From contig JAWHQI010000004.1 of the NCBI GenBank assembly GCA_033032865.1, positions 19,574,001 through 19,638,000 on the forward strand: DNA of 64,000 bases, written 5' to 3'. A model generated the notes under the pieces. It saw only the letters and a program-made list of their open reading frames with translations. It did no database searches and was not told the DNA's origin. The stretch's first letter is position 1. Each line of letters opens with the position of its first letter. The stretch is from Dactylorhiza incarnata. Lineage: Eukaryota; Streptophyta; Magnoliopsida; Asparagales; Orchidaceae. The translations under genes and the position numbers were made by a program. Positions 51,776 through 62,238 of the stretch are shown piece by piece.

Positions 51776-53054
51776 TCTACTCCTATTTTCTTAAGAAAAC
51801 TGTGCTGCTTCTTTATTTCTCCCTTGCTTATTTCATTATGTTCTTGTGTTTGTGTGAGAACCCTGGACCCTTATGAATCGTTGTGTAGTGCTTACTTCAT
51901 TTGTGACCCTATCCTGGTGTTTATTTCTCGGGCTATGCCCCGTGTTTTAAATAAGAATTTAATTAATAAGAACCATTGTCTTTAGCCTTGCACGGTAGTC
52001 GTGTTTGGGGGACACTGGGGGGAATGTTATAGCCTTGCACGGTAGTCGTGTTTGAGTGGTTGGGTCTAGTGACACCCCCATCGGGTTTTTGGGCTTGGGT
52101 GACGGAGGTAAGTCACCGCTCCCGTTTCATTTGAGCTGATCAGTCTCTTTAAATAATGTAACAAGATAAATGAACTTTGTTTGTTCCTCTTTATGGCATT
52201 TTGGCGCACTTGGTGCTTTGCTTAGTTCTTTGTTGGAGCTTCTCTTTCGGTAAATATGGCTTGGGTTGGTACCCCTTATGCCTCATTTACTTTTCTGCTT
52301 GTTGTTTTCTGCCACTTGTAATTCCCTTGCTGAGGCGTTCTTTGTTTTATTGAATGCCTCAGGTTCAGAGCCTTAGTTGCCAGTGGTGTAGCCCGGAGTC
52401 ACTGGGAGTTTTAGTTGCTGTTTTATCCCGCTGCTACGAGGTAGTTGTGGTTAGTTTTCTTCTTGTGTTCAGACATGCTAGTTTGGAGCCAACGGGTTAG
52501 TGTCAGGTTGTTGACGCCCGTTGTGCCCTTTTGATACTTTATAGTCCACTTGCCAGTTAATTGCTACTACATTTTAGATCTTGTGTATCTTGCTCTCTGA
52601 GAATGATTTATGTCAAGGTGCATTATAGTTATAAAATGGCTTTTCTTTCATCCACATTGCATACCTTGTAACTGAAATCCTTATCTTTAAAGTCGCCTAA
52701 AAGATATTTTTCTATACTTATACTACGCCTAGATATGTGCATATCATTTACTTTATGTCCTGTCATCACGTGCATCTAGGACCCTAAGTGAACTAAATCA
52801 AGTACTTTTCCGCTGCAATCATATATATTTTCTTGGTGGACTAGTTGATCCACGAACTGAGAGACACAATTCTTCCCCAAACTCAAATAAATGATTTCAA
52901 ATGATGATCTATCATGTAAACATGTTTTGATTAATTAAGTAATAGGTTCCCGCCTGAGCGTTTGCAGTTGTCTCCTGCATGACGTGGCATCATGACGCGT
53001 ATTTTGTCTTACTCTGATATTCCTAAATTCAGAGAAAATGCGGGTTGTGACAGT

Positions 53055-53066
53055 TGGTATCAATGC
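53055..53066 (+). other. Primer binding site of the chromovirus
   Basis: TTGGTATCAATGC, two bases after the LTR; one or two bases differ from the tRNA-iMet site TTGGTATCAGAGC. Confidence 0.75.
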
Positions 53067-53729
53067 GAGGTTGTTCGACAAGACGGTCGGGCAACAAAGT
53101 CTGATATAGTAGTTGTTTTGGTTTCATTGCATACACACATTGATGTGTCATCAGTACGTCTTGGCCGAAGCATGAACACTACACTCATAGCATGATAAGA
53201 AGTATACGGGGCATATTATGTAGTATGGGATGCATAATATGTGTTTGTATATGGATCCACCATAGGTGGCAACATGTGACGGTTATGTAGTATGAGATGC
53301 ATAACCATCATTACATGGATGCCCATTAGCACATTTTCTTTTTCGTTACATGCAAAATTATGTAGTATGAGATGCATAATATTTCATGTGTACGCCGCTC
53401 ATAACATGCATTAAGGCCTTTATTAGAATGCATAGCACAACATACATTACATAGCATTACATAAGCACACGTGCGAAGTTAAAGACTTATATGATGACAC
53501 ATGTACACCCATGATTTCAAAATGAACAGAAAATTCATGCATTCATGACCTTTGCACATGAGTCAAGAGGTACGATGTAGTATCGTTCTCGAATTTAGCA
53601 TAGCATCATGAAAATCCCAGAGCAAGGTGGTAGCATTGGCAAGTATCTGTACATGTATGTTCTGAACCAAGCAGTGTAGTTCTAGTGTAAGGTTAAGTTT
53701 TAATTATAGGTTTATGCGTATTAGCAGAG
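53067..53729 (+). other. Chromovirus leader
   Basis: No gene. ATGTAGTATG(A/G)GATGCATAA recurs at least four times between 53217 and 53372, a degenerate tandem repeat in the untranslated leader. Confidence 0.6.
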
Positions 53730-54584
53730 ATGGTGCGTAAGCGAGTCGCGACTAGGTCGACTCCCCAGTCGGAGGGTGAGTCATCCGGAGCGCAGAGTGA
53801 TGCTTTGATCGAGAGTCTGCGCCAGAGCACTAAGGCTCTGACTAGGCAGATGGTTGCGATGCAATCGCAAGTTGAGGCGTTGTTGTCTGCCGGTGCTAGG
53901 CAGTAGCCCGTAGTGCAGGCCCCCGCAGTAGGACAGACAGTACCTACTCCTCCTGCTCCCTTGGTACCCCCTGTTGCGATACCTCCGGAAGTGAATTTCA
54001 TATCGCACATTCAGCGATTATGACCCCTTACGTTTGGCGGAAGAGCTGATTTCATGGCTTTGGATGACTGGTTAGTTGCCATCGAAGATATTTTTAAGTA
54101 CTCGGGAATCTCTGCGGGCCAAAAGGTGATGGTCGCCGCTTACCATCTTAAGGGACATGCTAAGAGCTGGTGGATCAGGGAAAGGGAGAACCTCGTGGAG
54201 GGGTGTTCGTGGGAGTCGTTTAAGGCGGTGTTGTTAAGAAAGTTTCTGTCGTCGATAGAGCAAGACCGATTGTTGAAGAAGGGAAAGAGAAAGGATGGAG
54301 AAGAAGGAAATTCTGGTGCACCTGCCTTGATCTTGAAGAAAGGAGGTGGTGAGGTCTGTAGTTTCTGTGGCTGCTCTGGCCATCCAGTTGAGGATTGTTT
54401 CAAAAAGAAAGGAGTTCAGAAGAAGCAACGAGTGCTGGCAATCCAGAGTGCTCCGAAGGGTGAGATGCTCTCCCAGTTGTGCAAGCAGAAGGGGCACGAT
54501 ACAGCCCAGTGTTGGACCAAAGATAAAGTCTGCTTCCGGTGCAAACGGAAGGGGCACATGAAGTTTCAATGCCCGCTAATTTAA
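53730..54584 (+). pseudogene. Chromovirus gag with three CCHC knuckles, two in-frame stops
   Basis: One frame from the ATG at 53730 to 54584 (285 codons including stop) contains TAG at 53904-53906 and TGA at 54021-54023. The gag domain (ALDDWLVAIEDIFKYSG, HLKGHAKSWWIRERENL) follows. The part after FLSSIEQDRLLKKGK looks shortened compared with relatives, which suggests an internal deletion. Three knuckles: CSFCGCSGHPVEDC, (Q)LCKQKGHDTAQC with Leu-Cys in place of a full CX2C, and CFRCKRKGHMKFQC. Confidence 0.85.
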
Positions 54585-54790
54585 CCCTCGTTGCAGCCTG
54601 TTCCACTTTGAACCTTGCCGCCGCCGCAGCATCAGGATAAAGGCAGAGGAAGGCTGAATGTGTTAACCCAGGAGCAAGCGCAGTCTTCGACCCAAGTGAT
54701 CGCAGGTTAGACCTTAAGCCAGTTGTTATGTTTTGATTCCTTTTTAGTTTCGTTGTATTAGACTAGTTTCCTTTCTTTTTCGCGCTTATA

Positions 54791-55090
54791 GGGAGATTTA
54801 AAGTAAAGGATCGTTGGGCGCATATTCTGTTTGATTCGGGTGCTACCCATTCATTTGTAGCAAGGGCATTCGTTAAGCGTCACCGTTTGGCCCCTGAGCT
54901 GGGCAACGATTCGTCCCTCGTCAAGTTCCCTTCTGGTGTTTTGGTATCCTCGAACCAGTGCGTCCAAAGTTGCCCCGTTCTCTTAAGGGATTTCTTGGCT
55001 ATTGCTGATCTCAAAGTGTTGGACTTAGAAGACTTTGACGTGACATTGGGTATGGACTGGTTGTCCATTTTTGATGGGGTCTTTCCATGA
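54791..55090 (+). pseudogene. Chromovirus aspartic protease
   Basis: HILFDSGATHSFVARAF carries the Asp-Ser-Gly active site of the RVP_2 type, and [19 protein letters not shown] is the conserved C-terminal part. The frame stops at 55090, and RT follows in another frame overlapping from 55071, so protease and RT are out of register. Confidence 0.85.
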
Positions 55091-55199
55091 GTTTTTTTTC
55101 TTTGGGTCTCCGTGCCAATGTTCCCCGATAATTTTTTTGGTATGTGCTCGGGAACTGTTAATTTCCGGTTGCTTGGCTTACCTTGTTTCTGTAGTAGAA

Positions 55200-55952
55200 A
55201 CTGTTACTGGATCGCCGTGTAATGAGGATGTTCCAGTGGTGCGTGAGTTTCCTAATGTTTTCCCTGTCAGTCTTCCTAGTATCCCTCCTGATAGAGATGT
55301 GGAGTTCGTTTTTGATCTTGAGCCTGGTACTCGTCCTATCGCTAAGGCACCGCACCGTATGACCCCGCGTGAGTTAGAAGAGTTGCGAACTCAGTTAGAT
55401 AAGTTGTTGCAGTGTGGATTTATTAGGCCAAGTTCTTCGCCCTGGGGTGCTCCAGTTTTGTTCGTGGAAAAGAAGGACGGTTCTATGAGGTTGTTCATAG
55501 ATTATAGAGAGTTAAACAAAGTGACCATCAAGTACAGGCATCTGTTGCCGAGGATAGATGATCTGTTTGATCAGTTGCGTGGTAGCACAGTGTTTTTGAA
55601 GATTGACCTTCGATCAGGCTACCATCAGTTGAGGGTCCGTGAGTCGGACGTTCCCCGGACTGTATTTCCTTCCTGTTATGGTCATTTTGAGTTTCTGGTT
55701 ATGCCTTTTGGTTTGACGAATGCACCCTCTGCGTTTATGGACATGATGAACCGCGTGTTCAAGGATTTTTTGGATCATTTTTTGGTGGTATTCATCGATG
55801 ATGTGTTGGTTTATTCCAGAAGTGCTGAGGAGCATGCTACGCATTTGCGCTTAGTATTGTCTACTTTTAGAGAGCACAAGTTGTATGCGAAGATGAGTAA
55901 GTGCGAGTTATGGCTTCGTCAGGTATCCTTTCTGGGTCTTGTGGTGGACTAG
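55200..55952 (+). pseudogene. Chromovirus reverse transcriptase
   Basis: [68 protein letters not shown] and [13 protein letters not shown] (catalytic FIDD near 55792-55806) are typical chromovirus RT. The stop TAG at 55950-55952 follows SFLGLVVD. The remainder ([15 protein letters not shown]) is in the next frame, with another stop at 56111-56113. Confidence 0.9.
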
Positions 55953-56917
55953 GATGGAATTACTGTAGACCCGCTAAGAATTCTGCTATGTTGGATTGGA
56001 AGACGCCTTCAATGCCTAAGGAAATAAGGAGTTTCTTAGGGTTGGCTGGGTACTATTGGAGATTTGTTCAAGGATTCTCAATGCTGTCGGCACCTTTAAC
56101 TAAGCTTACCTAGAAGAATACCGCTTTTGTTTGGAGCGATAATTGTGAAGAAGCCTTTCAGGAATTAAAGAGGCGTTTGTGCAGTGCACCTGTGTTGGCC
56201 TTGCCGATCGCAGGATTAGAGTATGCTATTTATGTGGACGCATCTCGCATAGGGTTAGGATGTATTTTGATGCAAGAAGGAAAGGTGATTGCTTATGGGT
56301 CTAGACAACTGAAAGTTCATGAAAAGAATTACCCTACACATGACTTAGAATTTGCTGCAGTGATTTATGCCTTAAAGCTTTGGAGACATCTTCTTTATGA
56401 AGTGTCATGCAAGATTTATACGGATCACAAGAGTCTAAAGTATGTCTTTACCCAGAAAGAGCTGAATTTACGCCAGCATAGATGGTTGGAGTATGTGGCG
56501 GATTATGAGGTTGATATCCTGTATCATCCGGGTAAGGCTAATGTGGTGGCGGATGCCCTGAGTAGAAAGACCACGCATATCTTCAATCTTTCCATGCAGT
56601 CCTTAGTGGATGAGTTTATGTTGATGGATATTTCAGTCAGTAGCTGTACCGCACCTTCGAGCTTAGAGGCTGAAGAGTCTTCTTGGATTACCCTTACGAG
56701 ATTGCACCAGAAGGAAGACCCTGACCTGCAACATCTCCGGAGTAGAACCGAGAGAGGAGAATTACCAGATTTTTTCGACGATGATAAAGATACTTTGAAG
56801 TACCGAGGTAGATATTGTATCCTGCATTGGATGATATTCAGGAAAGGATCTGTAGTGAAGCGCATGACTCAAGTGTTTCCTATCATCCTGGTTCCACGAA
56901 ATTGTACAAAGACCTGA
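55953..56917 (+). pseudogene. Chromovirus RT thumb and RNase H
   Basis: [15 protein letters not shown], then [60 protein letters not shown] and [15 protein letters not shown]: a full RNase H with Asp, Glu and Asp at the expected places. After ALSRK the spacer before the integrase zinc domain is present, then the frame is lost near 56850. Confidence 0.9.
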
Positions 56918-57563
56918 AGCAGATCGTTTGATGGTCAGACAGAAAGAGTAAATCAAAATTTGGAAGATATGATAAGGTGCTATATTTTAGATCATAGTGG
57001 AGCGTGGGATAAGCGTCTTGGATTGATGGAATTTGCCTACAATAATAGTTATCAGGAGAGTTTGCAAATGGCCCCCTTTGTGGCCCTGTATGGGAGGCGT
57101 TGCCGAACTCCCTTGTTTTGGGCCGAGGTTGGATCTTGAGTTTGCTGTTGGTGACTTAGTGTTCTTGAAAGTTTCCCCGATGCTGTGCGTTAAGAAATTT
57201 GGAAGGAACCACAAGTTGGACCTCCGGTGTGTGGGACCTTTCCAAATTGTTGAGCGCATCGGAGCGTCAGCTTATAGATTGGATTTACCTGCTTCCTTCA
57301 CAAATGTTCGCAATGTGTTTCATGTGAGTCAGCTGAGGAAGTGCCTGCGTAGTGATTGGCTTGTTCTTGATTCAGTGCCCGTATTGCAGCCCAATCTTTC
57401 GTATGTTGAAGAGCATGTCCGAATCTTGGAGACTCAGGAGCGTGTGTTGTGGAGGAAGACGATCCCGATGGTTAAGGTTCTTTGGAAGAATCAGGGTGTC
57501 AAAAGCGCAACATGGGTGCTGGAGTCTGCCATGAGAGAGACTCATCCTAGTCTCTTCACTTAG
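56850..57563 (+). pseudogene. Chromovirus integrase remnant with chromodomain-like end
   Basis: The zinc region is a remnant ([14 protein letters not shown], out of frame). Sequence then jumps near 56928 directly to DGQTERVNQNLEDMIRCYI, so most of the catalytic core is missing. A second jump near 57130 joins FWAEVG to LEFAVGDLVFLKVSPM. The C-terminal part is complete: GPFQIVERIGASAYRLDLP, VRNVFHVSQLRKCL, IPMVKVLWKNQGVKSATWVL and the end at 57563, the chromodomain-like tail of Tekay/Del elements. Confidence 0.85.
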
Positions 57564-57656
57564 TTTTCAGGTAAATCTTCCGTCAGATAACCTTTGGATT
57601 TGATTCTGTATCTTTCTTGATCTTTGGATTTCAAGTTTCGGGACGAAACTTCCTTA

Positions 57657-57669
57657 TAGGGGGGGTGAC
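57657..57669 (+). other. Polypurine tract of the chromovirus
   Basis: ATAGGGGGGGTGAC precedes the 3' LTR start TGTAACGCCC at 57670. Confidence 0.75.
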
Positions 57670-60443
57670 TGTAACGCCCCTGATTTTCATTAATTATTTA
57701 CGTGACCGCTGTGATGTAATTTTGGCGTAAGGGCATTACATCAGCTCGTCAGGATTAGTTTTGGGCCTTAGCTTAGTTAAAGTATGTAATTTAGATCGAG
57801 CGTGCGAGTTTTCGCGTCATTTCGAGTTGAAGAGAAGATTTTATGTAGTTGTCAAGAATTTAGCTTCGGGAAGCTTTGTCCCGAGTTTGGCTCGTCGGAA
57901 TTGAATTCTGACTTCGCCGTTGGATTCGTAGCGCCGATTTACAGTTTAGGGGCGATTTTCATGAAAATCCGAGGTGTTTTGCTCGTCCTCGCTGTTTTAG
58001 TAAAAAAGGGAGAATTATTTAATTATTTAAATATGGAATTTAGGGTTGTATAAATACCTAAAATTCTCTCCCTATTCTTCTTCTTCCTTTGTCAAACCAA
58101 ACCAGCCGCTAAGCGAGAGAGACGAGAGCGGAGTGTCTTAGAGCTTCCGGTCGGCGATTCGAAGGCCGTAGTGGTCGGAATCGCATTTGGTGTATAGATT
58201 TGGAAAGCTCTCGGCGAGATCTTCGTTCTAGTGGTAAGTTTTTCCCGTTTCATGGATTTTTTGGAGTTTTGGTAGTGACCTAATTCCTCTTTTCGACTCG
58301 AAAAGATTCAGGATTTCATGCTCGGGAGAGTTCTTGGCCGATCTATAGCTTTTGGAGTGGTGGTCTTCGAGTTAGCAAGGTTTAAGGCAAGTGGCTTTCT
58401 CCTCCTTTCTTATTGTCTTGAAGCACTGTTTACCTTATTTATGGATTTTGGATGTGCTTCTAGCATGTTTATTTTCGAGTGTTTGCTTGACAGTCAACAA
58501 CTTCCCCCCTTCTATTTTAATTTTCTCCTGTTGTTAGATTACTTTTCTCGAGAAATGCTATATATTTCTCGAAAAGTGTCTTTTCTGCTTGATTTCTTTA
58601 ATTTCTCGAGAAGCCTGCCTGCTTTCTTTAATTTCTCGAGAATTCCACCTTGTTTACTTTTCTTTACTGTAGCTTTTAATTTTTCTGAGGCATCAGCCTT
58701 TAATTTTCCGAGAATTCAACCTTGATTCTTTTCTTTTGCTGAAGCATTTAAATTCTCGAGAAATCAGCCTTGGCGTTCTCGAATATTCAGCCTCTTTTTC
58801 CTTTCCTTCCTACGTTCGACGAACGATCTTGAGTTCGTCGAACGGATCTTGAGTTCGTCGAACGTCGTTCAACGAACGGTCTGGTGTTTGTCGAACGCGC
58901 GTTCGACGAACGGTCTTGAGTTCGCCGAACATTTCCGCGTTCGACGAACGTCCTTGTGTTCGTCGAACGGCGTTCGACGAACAATCTTGTGTTCGTCGAA
59001 CGACGTTCGACGAACGACCTGTTTTCTTTTTGTTTTGCTGTTTCCAGTCTTTCTCTTCTCGAGGAGCCTGCTTCCCTATTTTATTTTCTCGAGAGTTCTT
59101 GTTCAGCTCCTTTTATTTCTCGAGAGCTCCTGTGTATCCCTTATAGTTCTCGAGAAATCCTTATTGTCTACTCCTATTTTCTTAAGAAACCTGTGCTGCT
59201 TCTTTATTTCTCCCTTGCTTATTTCTTTATGTTCTTGTGTTTGTGTGAGAACCCTGGACCCTTATGAATCGTTGCGTAGTGCTTACTTCATTTTTGACCC
59301 TATCCTGGTGTTTATTTCTCGGGCTATACCCCGTTTTTTAAATAAGAATTTAATTAATAAGAACCATTGTCTTTAGCCTTGCATGGTAGTTGTGTTTGGG
59401 GGACAGTGGGGGGAATGCTATAGCCTTGCACGGTAGTGGTGTTTGGGTGGTTGGGTCTAGTGACACCCCCACCGGGTTTTTGGGCTTGGGTGGCGGAGGC
59501 AAGTAACCGCTCCCTTTTCATTTAAGCTGATCAGTCGCTTTAAATAATGTAATAAGATAAATGAACTTTGTTTGTTCCTCTTTATGGCATTTTGGCGCAC
59601 TTGGTGCTTTGCTTAGTTCTTTGCTGGAGCTTCTCTTTCGGTAAATTTGGCTTGGGTTGGTACCCCTTATGCCTCATTTACTTTTCTGTTTGTTGTTTTC
59701 TGCCACATGTAATTCCCTTTGTGAGGCATTCTTTGTTTTATTGAATGCCTCAGGTTCAGAGCCTTAGTTGCCAGTGGTGTAGGCCGGAGTCTCCGGGAGT
59801 TTTAGTTGCTATTTTACCCCGCTGCTGCGAGGTAGTTGTGGTTAGTTTTCTTCTTGTGTTCAGACATGCTAGTTTGGAGCCAATGGGTTAGTGTCAGGTT
59901 GTTGATGCCCGTTGTGCCCTTTTGATACTTTTTAGTCCACTTTCCAGTTAATTGCTACTACATTTTAGATCTTGTGTATCTTGCTCTCTAGGAATGATTT
60001 ATGTCAAGGTGCATTATAGTTATAAAATGGCTTTTCTTTTATCCACATTGCATACCTTGTAACTGAAATCCTTATCTTTTAAGTCGCCTAAAAGATATTT
60101 TTCTATACTTATACTACACCTAGATATGTGCATCTCATTTACTTTATGTCCTGTCATCACGTGCATCTAGGACCCTAAGTGAACTAAATTAAGTATTTTT
60201 CCGCTACAATAATATATATTTTCTCAGTGGACTAGTTGATCCACGAACTGAGAGACACAGTTCTTCCCCAAACTCAAATAAATGATTTCAAATGATGATC
60301 TATCATGTAAACATGTTTTGATTAATTAAGTAATAGGTTCCCGCCTGAGCATCTGCAGTTGTCTCTTGCATGACATGGCATCATGACGCGTATTTTCTCT
60401 TACTCTGATATTCCTAAATTCGGAGAAAATGCGGGTTGTGACA
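57670..60443 (+). repeat. 3' LTR of the chromovirus
   Basis: 2774 bp, alignable throughout with 50289-53052 with scattered substitutions. TATA at 58048. Palindrome arrays at 58555-59160. Confidence 0.95.
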
Positions 60444-60909
60444 CGGTATCAGGAGAGAAAGCACTCATCGCTTCACCCATCCTGCCCCAGGGGCTCGGCG
60501 CAGCCGGCAAGCAGGCTCCTCCAAAGATGGAGCAGGATTTGAATGATGTAGTGCTCTAGCTAGAACGCTCCCCCTATCAAGACAAATTATGAAGTATCTG
60601 ATTCCCTCATGGCTTAAGCTCCCACGCTATAGAGAGTTTCATGGGACAGAAAACCCGTACTTGCACGTCAACTGCTTCCTAGCCGCAATAAAGACGTTCG
60701 GGCTTCCTGACCAAATTAGTTGCAAGATCTTCGCAGAAACCCTAAGCGGTGGCGCTCTCAACTGGTATCGGTCCCTCTTAGAGGGAACCAGTCACAACTT
60801 CACCGAGCTATCTCAATTATTCACTGGATGGCATCAAGCTCGCGAACAAAGAATTCGAAGAGATGAACAAGCATGGGAGGAGCTCGAGTTAGGCAGATCC
60901 CCCATCTAA
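60444..60909 (+). pseudogene. Gypsy-G gag (plus copy), N-terminal part
   Basis: The interrupted leader continues, then LKLPRYREFHGTENPYLHVN, FAETLSGGALNWYRSLLEGT and FTELSQLFTGWHQAREQR match the Retrotrans_gag pattern (usually DPxxHL...LTGAAxxWYxxL). A stop at 60907-60909 ends the frame. Confidence 0.7.
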
Positions 60910-60922
60910 GGAAGGTGGAGTA

Positions 60923-61620
60923 ATGCGAGTAGCAAGAGGAGGTCGCCTTAAGCTCCCACCAAAAGCACCTCCACGGAGGATTGGATTTGCCCTGCATGTA
61001 AGTATCGGTAACCTGACCTGTGAGTTAAGAAGGGCATTAAGAAGCCACCGCATCTCATTTAACATCATGTTCATGGAGACTATGGTACAACTCAAACTCC
61101 TTTGTGGGAAACTCAAGCTCAGAGAAAGCAGCGCAGAACTCCCATACGGGATGGTAATACCCACTATAGGGGTCATCATCCTCCCCATCCACATGGGAGC
61201 GCTCCCAGAACTGGTCCAGTACGATGTCCAATTCACCATTGCAGAAGCAGACTCGCCCTACGAAGTAATATTTGGGAGCATCCTACTCAACACCCACCAA
61301 CATGATGCCTCCATGGCAGGCCGAATGGCAAGTAAAGGGAAAATCCTCCAAAAGTCAGTTTGCAGTCTCAGCGCTGCAACAGTCAAAGTTCTTTGGGTCA
61401 GCCATGGGACGTCGCGAAGCCCGAGCCCTGAAAAAGGCTGCCCGCAGGAAAACCGCATATCCCCAAAACTGGCAGCAACAGCCTATCTCTCGGCACCAAA
61501 AAACTCACGGCAACATGAAGTCATGGGTCGAAAGAGGGAGGGACAACAATTCATGCCAATGGCTGGATGGCCGAACGGTCCCCGCGAGTCGACAAAATAG
61601 AGAACCTAGATCTACACTCC
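60923..61620 (+). pseudogene. Gypsy-G protease-region remnant
   Basis: Frames 60923-61600 and 61272-61625 contain a plausible protease region: IMFMETM...LKLCG-like, LPYGMVIPTIGVIILPIHMG, YDVQFTIAEADSPYEVIFGS and LLNTHQHDASMAGRMASKGK. The last two parallel the conserved V.F.V.......YN.ILGRP.L segment of plant gypsy proteases. The DTG active site is not recognisable. RT and integrase are absent. Confidence 0.5.
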
Positions 61621-61645
61621 ACTAAGAGCCTCCCGCGAGCGTATC

Positions 61646-61909
61646 TTGTTAGTAATCTACAACAACAAAATCGTCAGATGGTCGTGGCTGCTCCCCCGAA
61701 ATATATGGGATCAATCCCTGTTCAGTGAATTTCAAAAGGGCCTGGGACACCGTACGAAGCAATATCTCATCCTGAAAGACGAGATCGAGCACCTCGTCCA
61801 ATCAGGACACCTCGAGGTTTATCGCTAGATATCTCGAAAGGACGTAGTCGGAGACCCGACGAAGTAATCAGCTGCTAGGCCACAATTGCGCTTCACGCTA
61901 GACGATCCA
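61646..61909 (+). pseudogene. Gypsy-G gag C-terminal fragment, out of order
   Basis: The peptide YLILKDEIEHLVQSGHLEVY corresponds to the segment after the zinc motif in plant gypsy gag (usually CxQLKDEIExLIRxGYLxxF). Here it lies downstream of the protease region, so the element is rearranged. The fragment ends at the CACTA terminus. Confidence 0.45.
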
Positions 61910-62238
61910 CACTACAAGAATAATGACTTTTAGTGACGAAAATTTTCGTCGCTAAATGTTGTATTTTGGTCACTAATGATATTTAGTGAACAAATTTTTG
62001 TCGTCGCTAAGTCGTCACCAAAGCCCCGTCACTAAATGTATTTAGTGACCAAAAGAATTTTGTCACTAAATATGCATATTTTGTGATCAAATCAGTTTGG
62101 TCACTAAAACCAATCAGTGACCAAATTAATTTGGTCGTAAAAACATTCAGTGACCAAATTAATATGGTCACTAGGAGAAGTTTCAGTGACCAAATTAACT
62201 TGGTCACTAAAAAAAATGTTTTAGTGACCAAATTAATT
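61910..62238 (+). mobile_element. CACTA transposon terminus with subterminal repeats
   Basis: It begins CACTACAAGAATAATG, the terminal repeat of plant CACTA elements. Inverted subterminal motifs follow: TTTAGTGACGAAAATTTTCG/TCGCTAAA, and several AGTGACCAAATTAATTTGGTC units to 62238. No matching right terminus or transposase is present before the next element, so it is a fragment. Confidence 0.8.

Larger units (their letters stand above)
50289..53052 (+). repeat. 5' LTR of the chromovirus
   Basis: 2764 bp, TGTAACGCCC...GGGTTGTGACA. The TATA box at 50666 lies early, so most of the LTR would be transcribed. Downstream are arrays of TTCTCGAGAA (51160-51410 and 51660-51775) and CGTTCGACGAACG (51432-51640). 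A splice-donor-like GGTAAGT occurs at 50851. Confidence 0.95.
50289..60443 (+). mobile_element. 10.2-kb Tekay/Del-like chromovirus (gypsy), defective
   Basis: Flanked by CGGTC (50284-50288) and CGGTA (60444-60448), a target duplication with one changed base. Two long LTRs (2764 and 2774 bp) enclose primer site, gag with three zinc knuckles, protease, RT, RNase H, a deleted integrase and a chromodomain-like end. Several stops and two internal deletions make it non-autonomous. The LTRs are a few percent different by eye. Confidence 0.9.
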
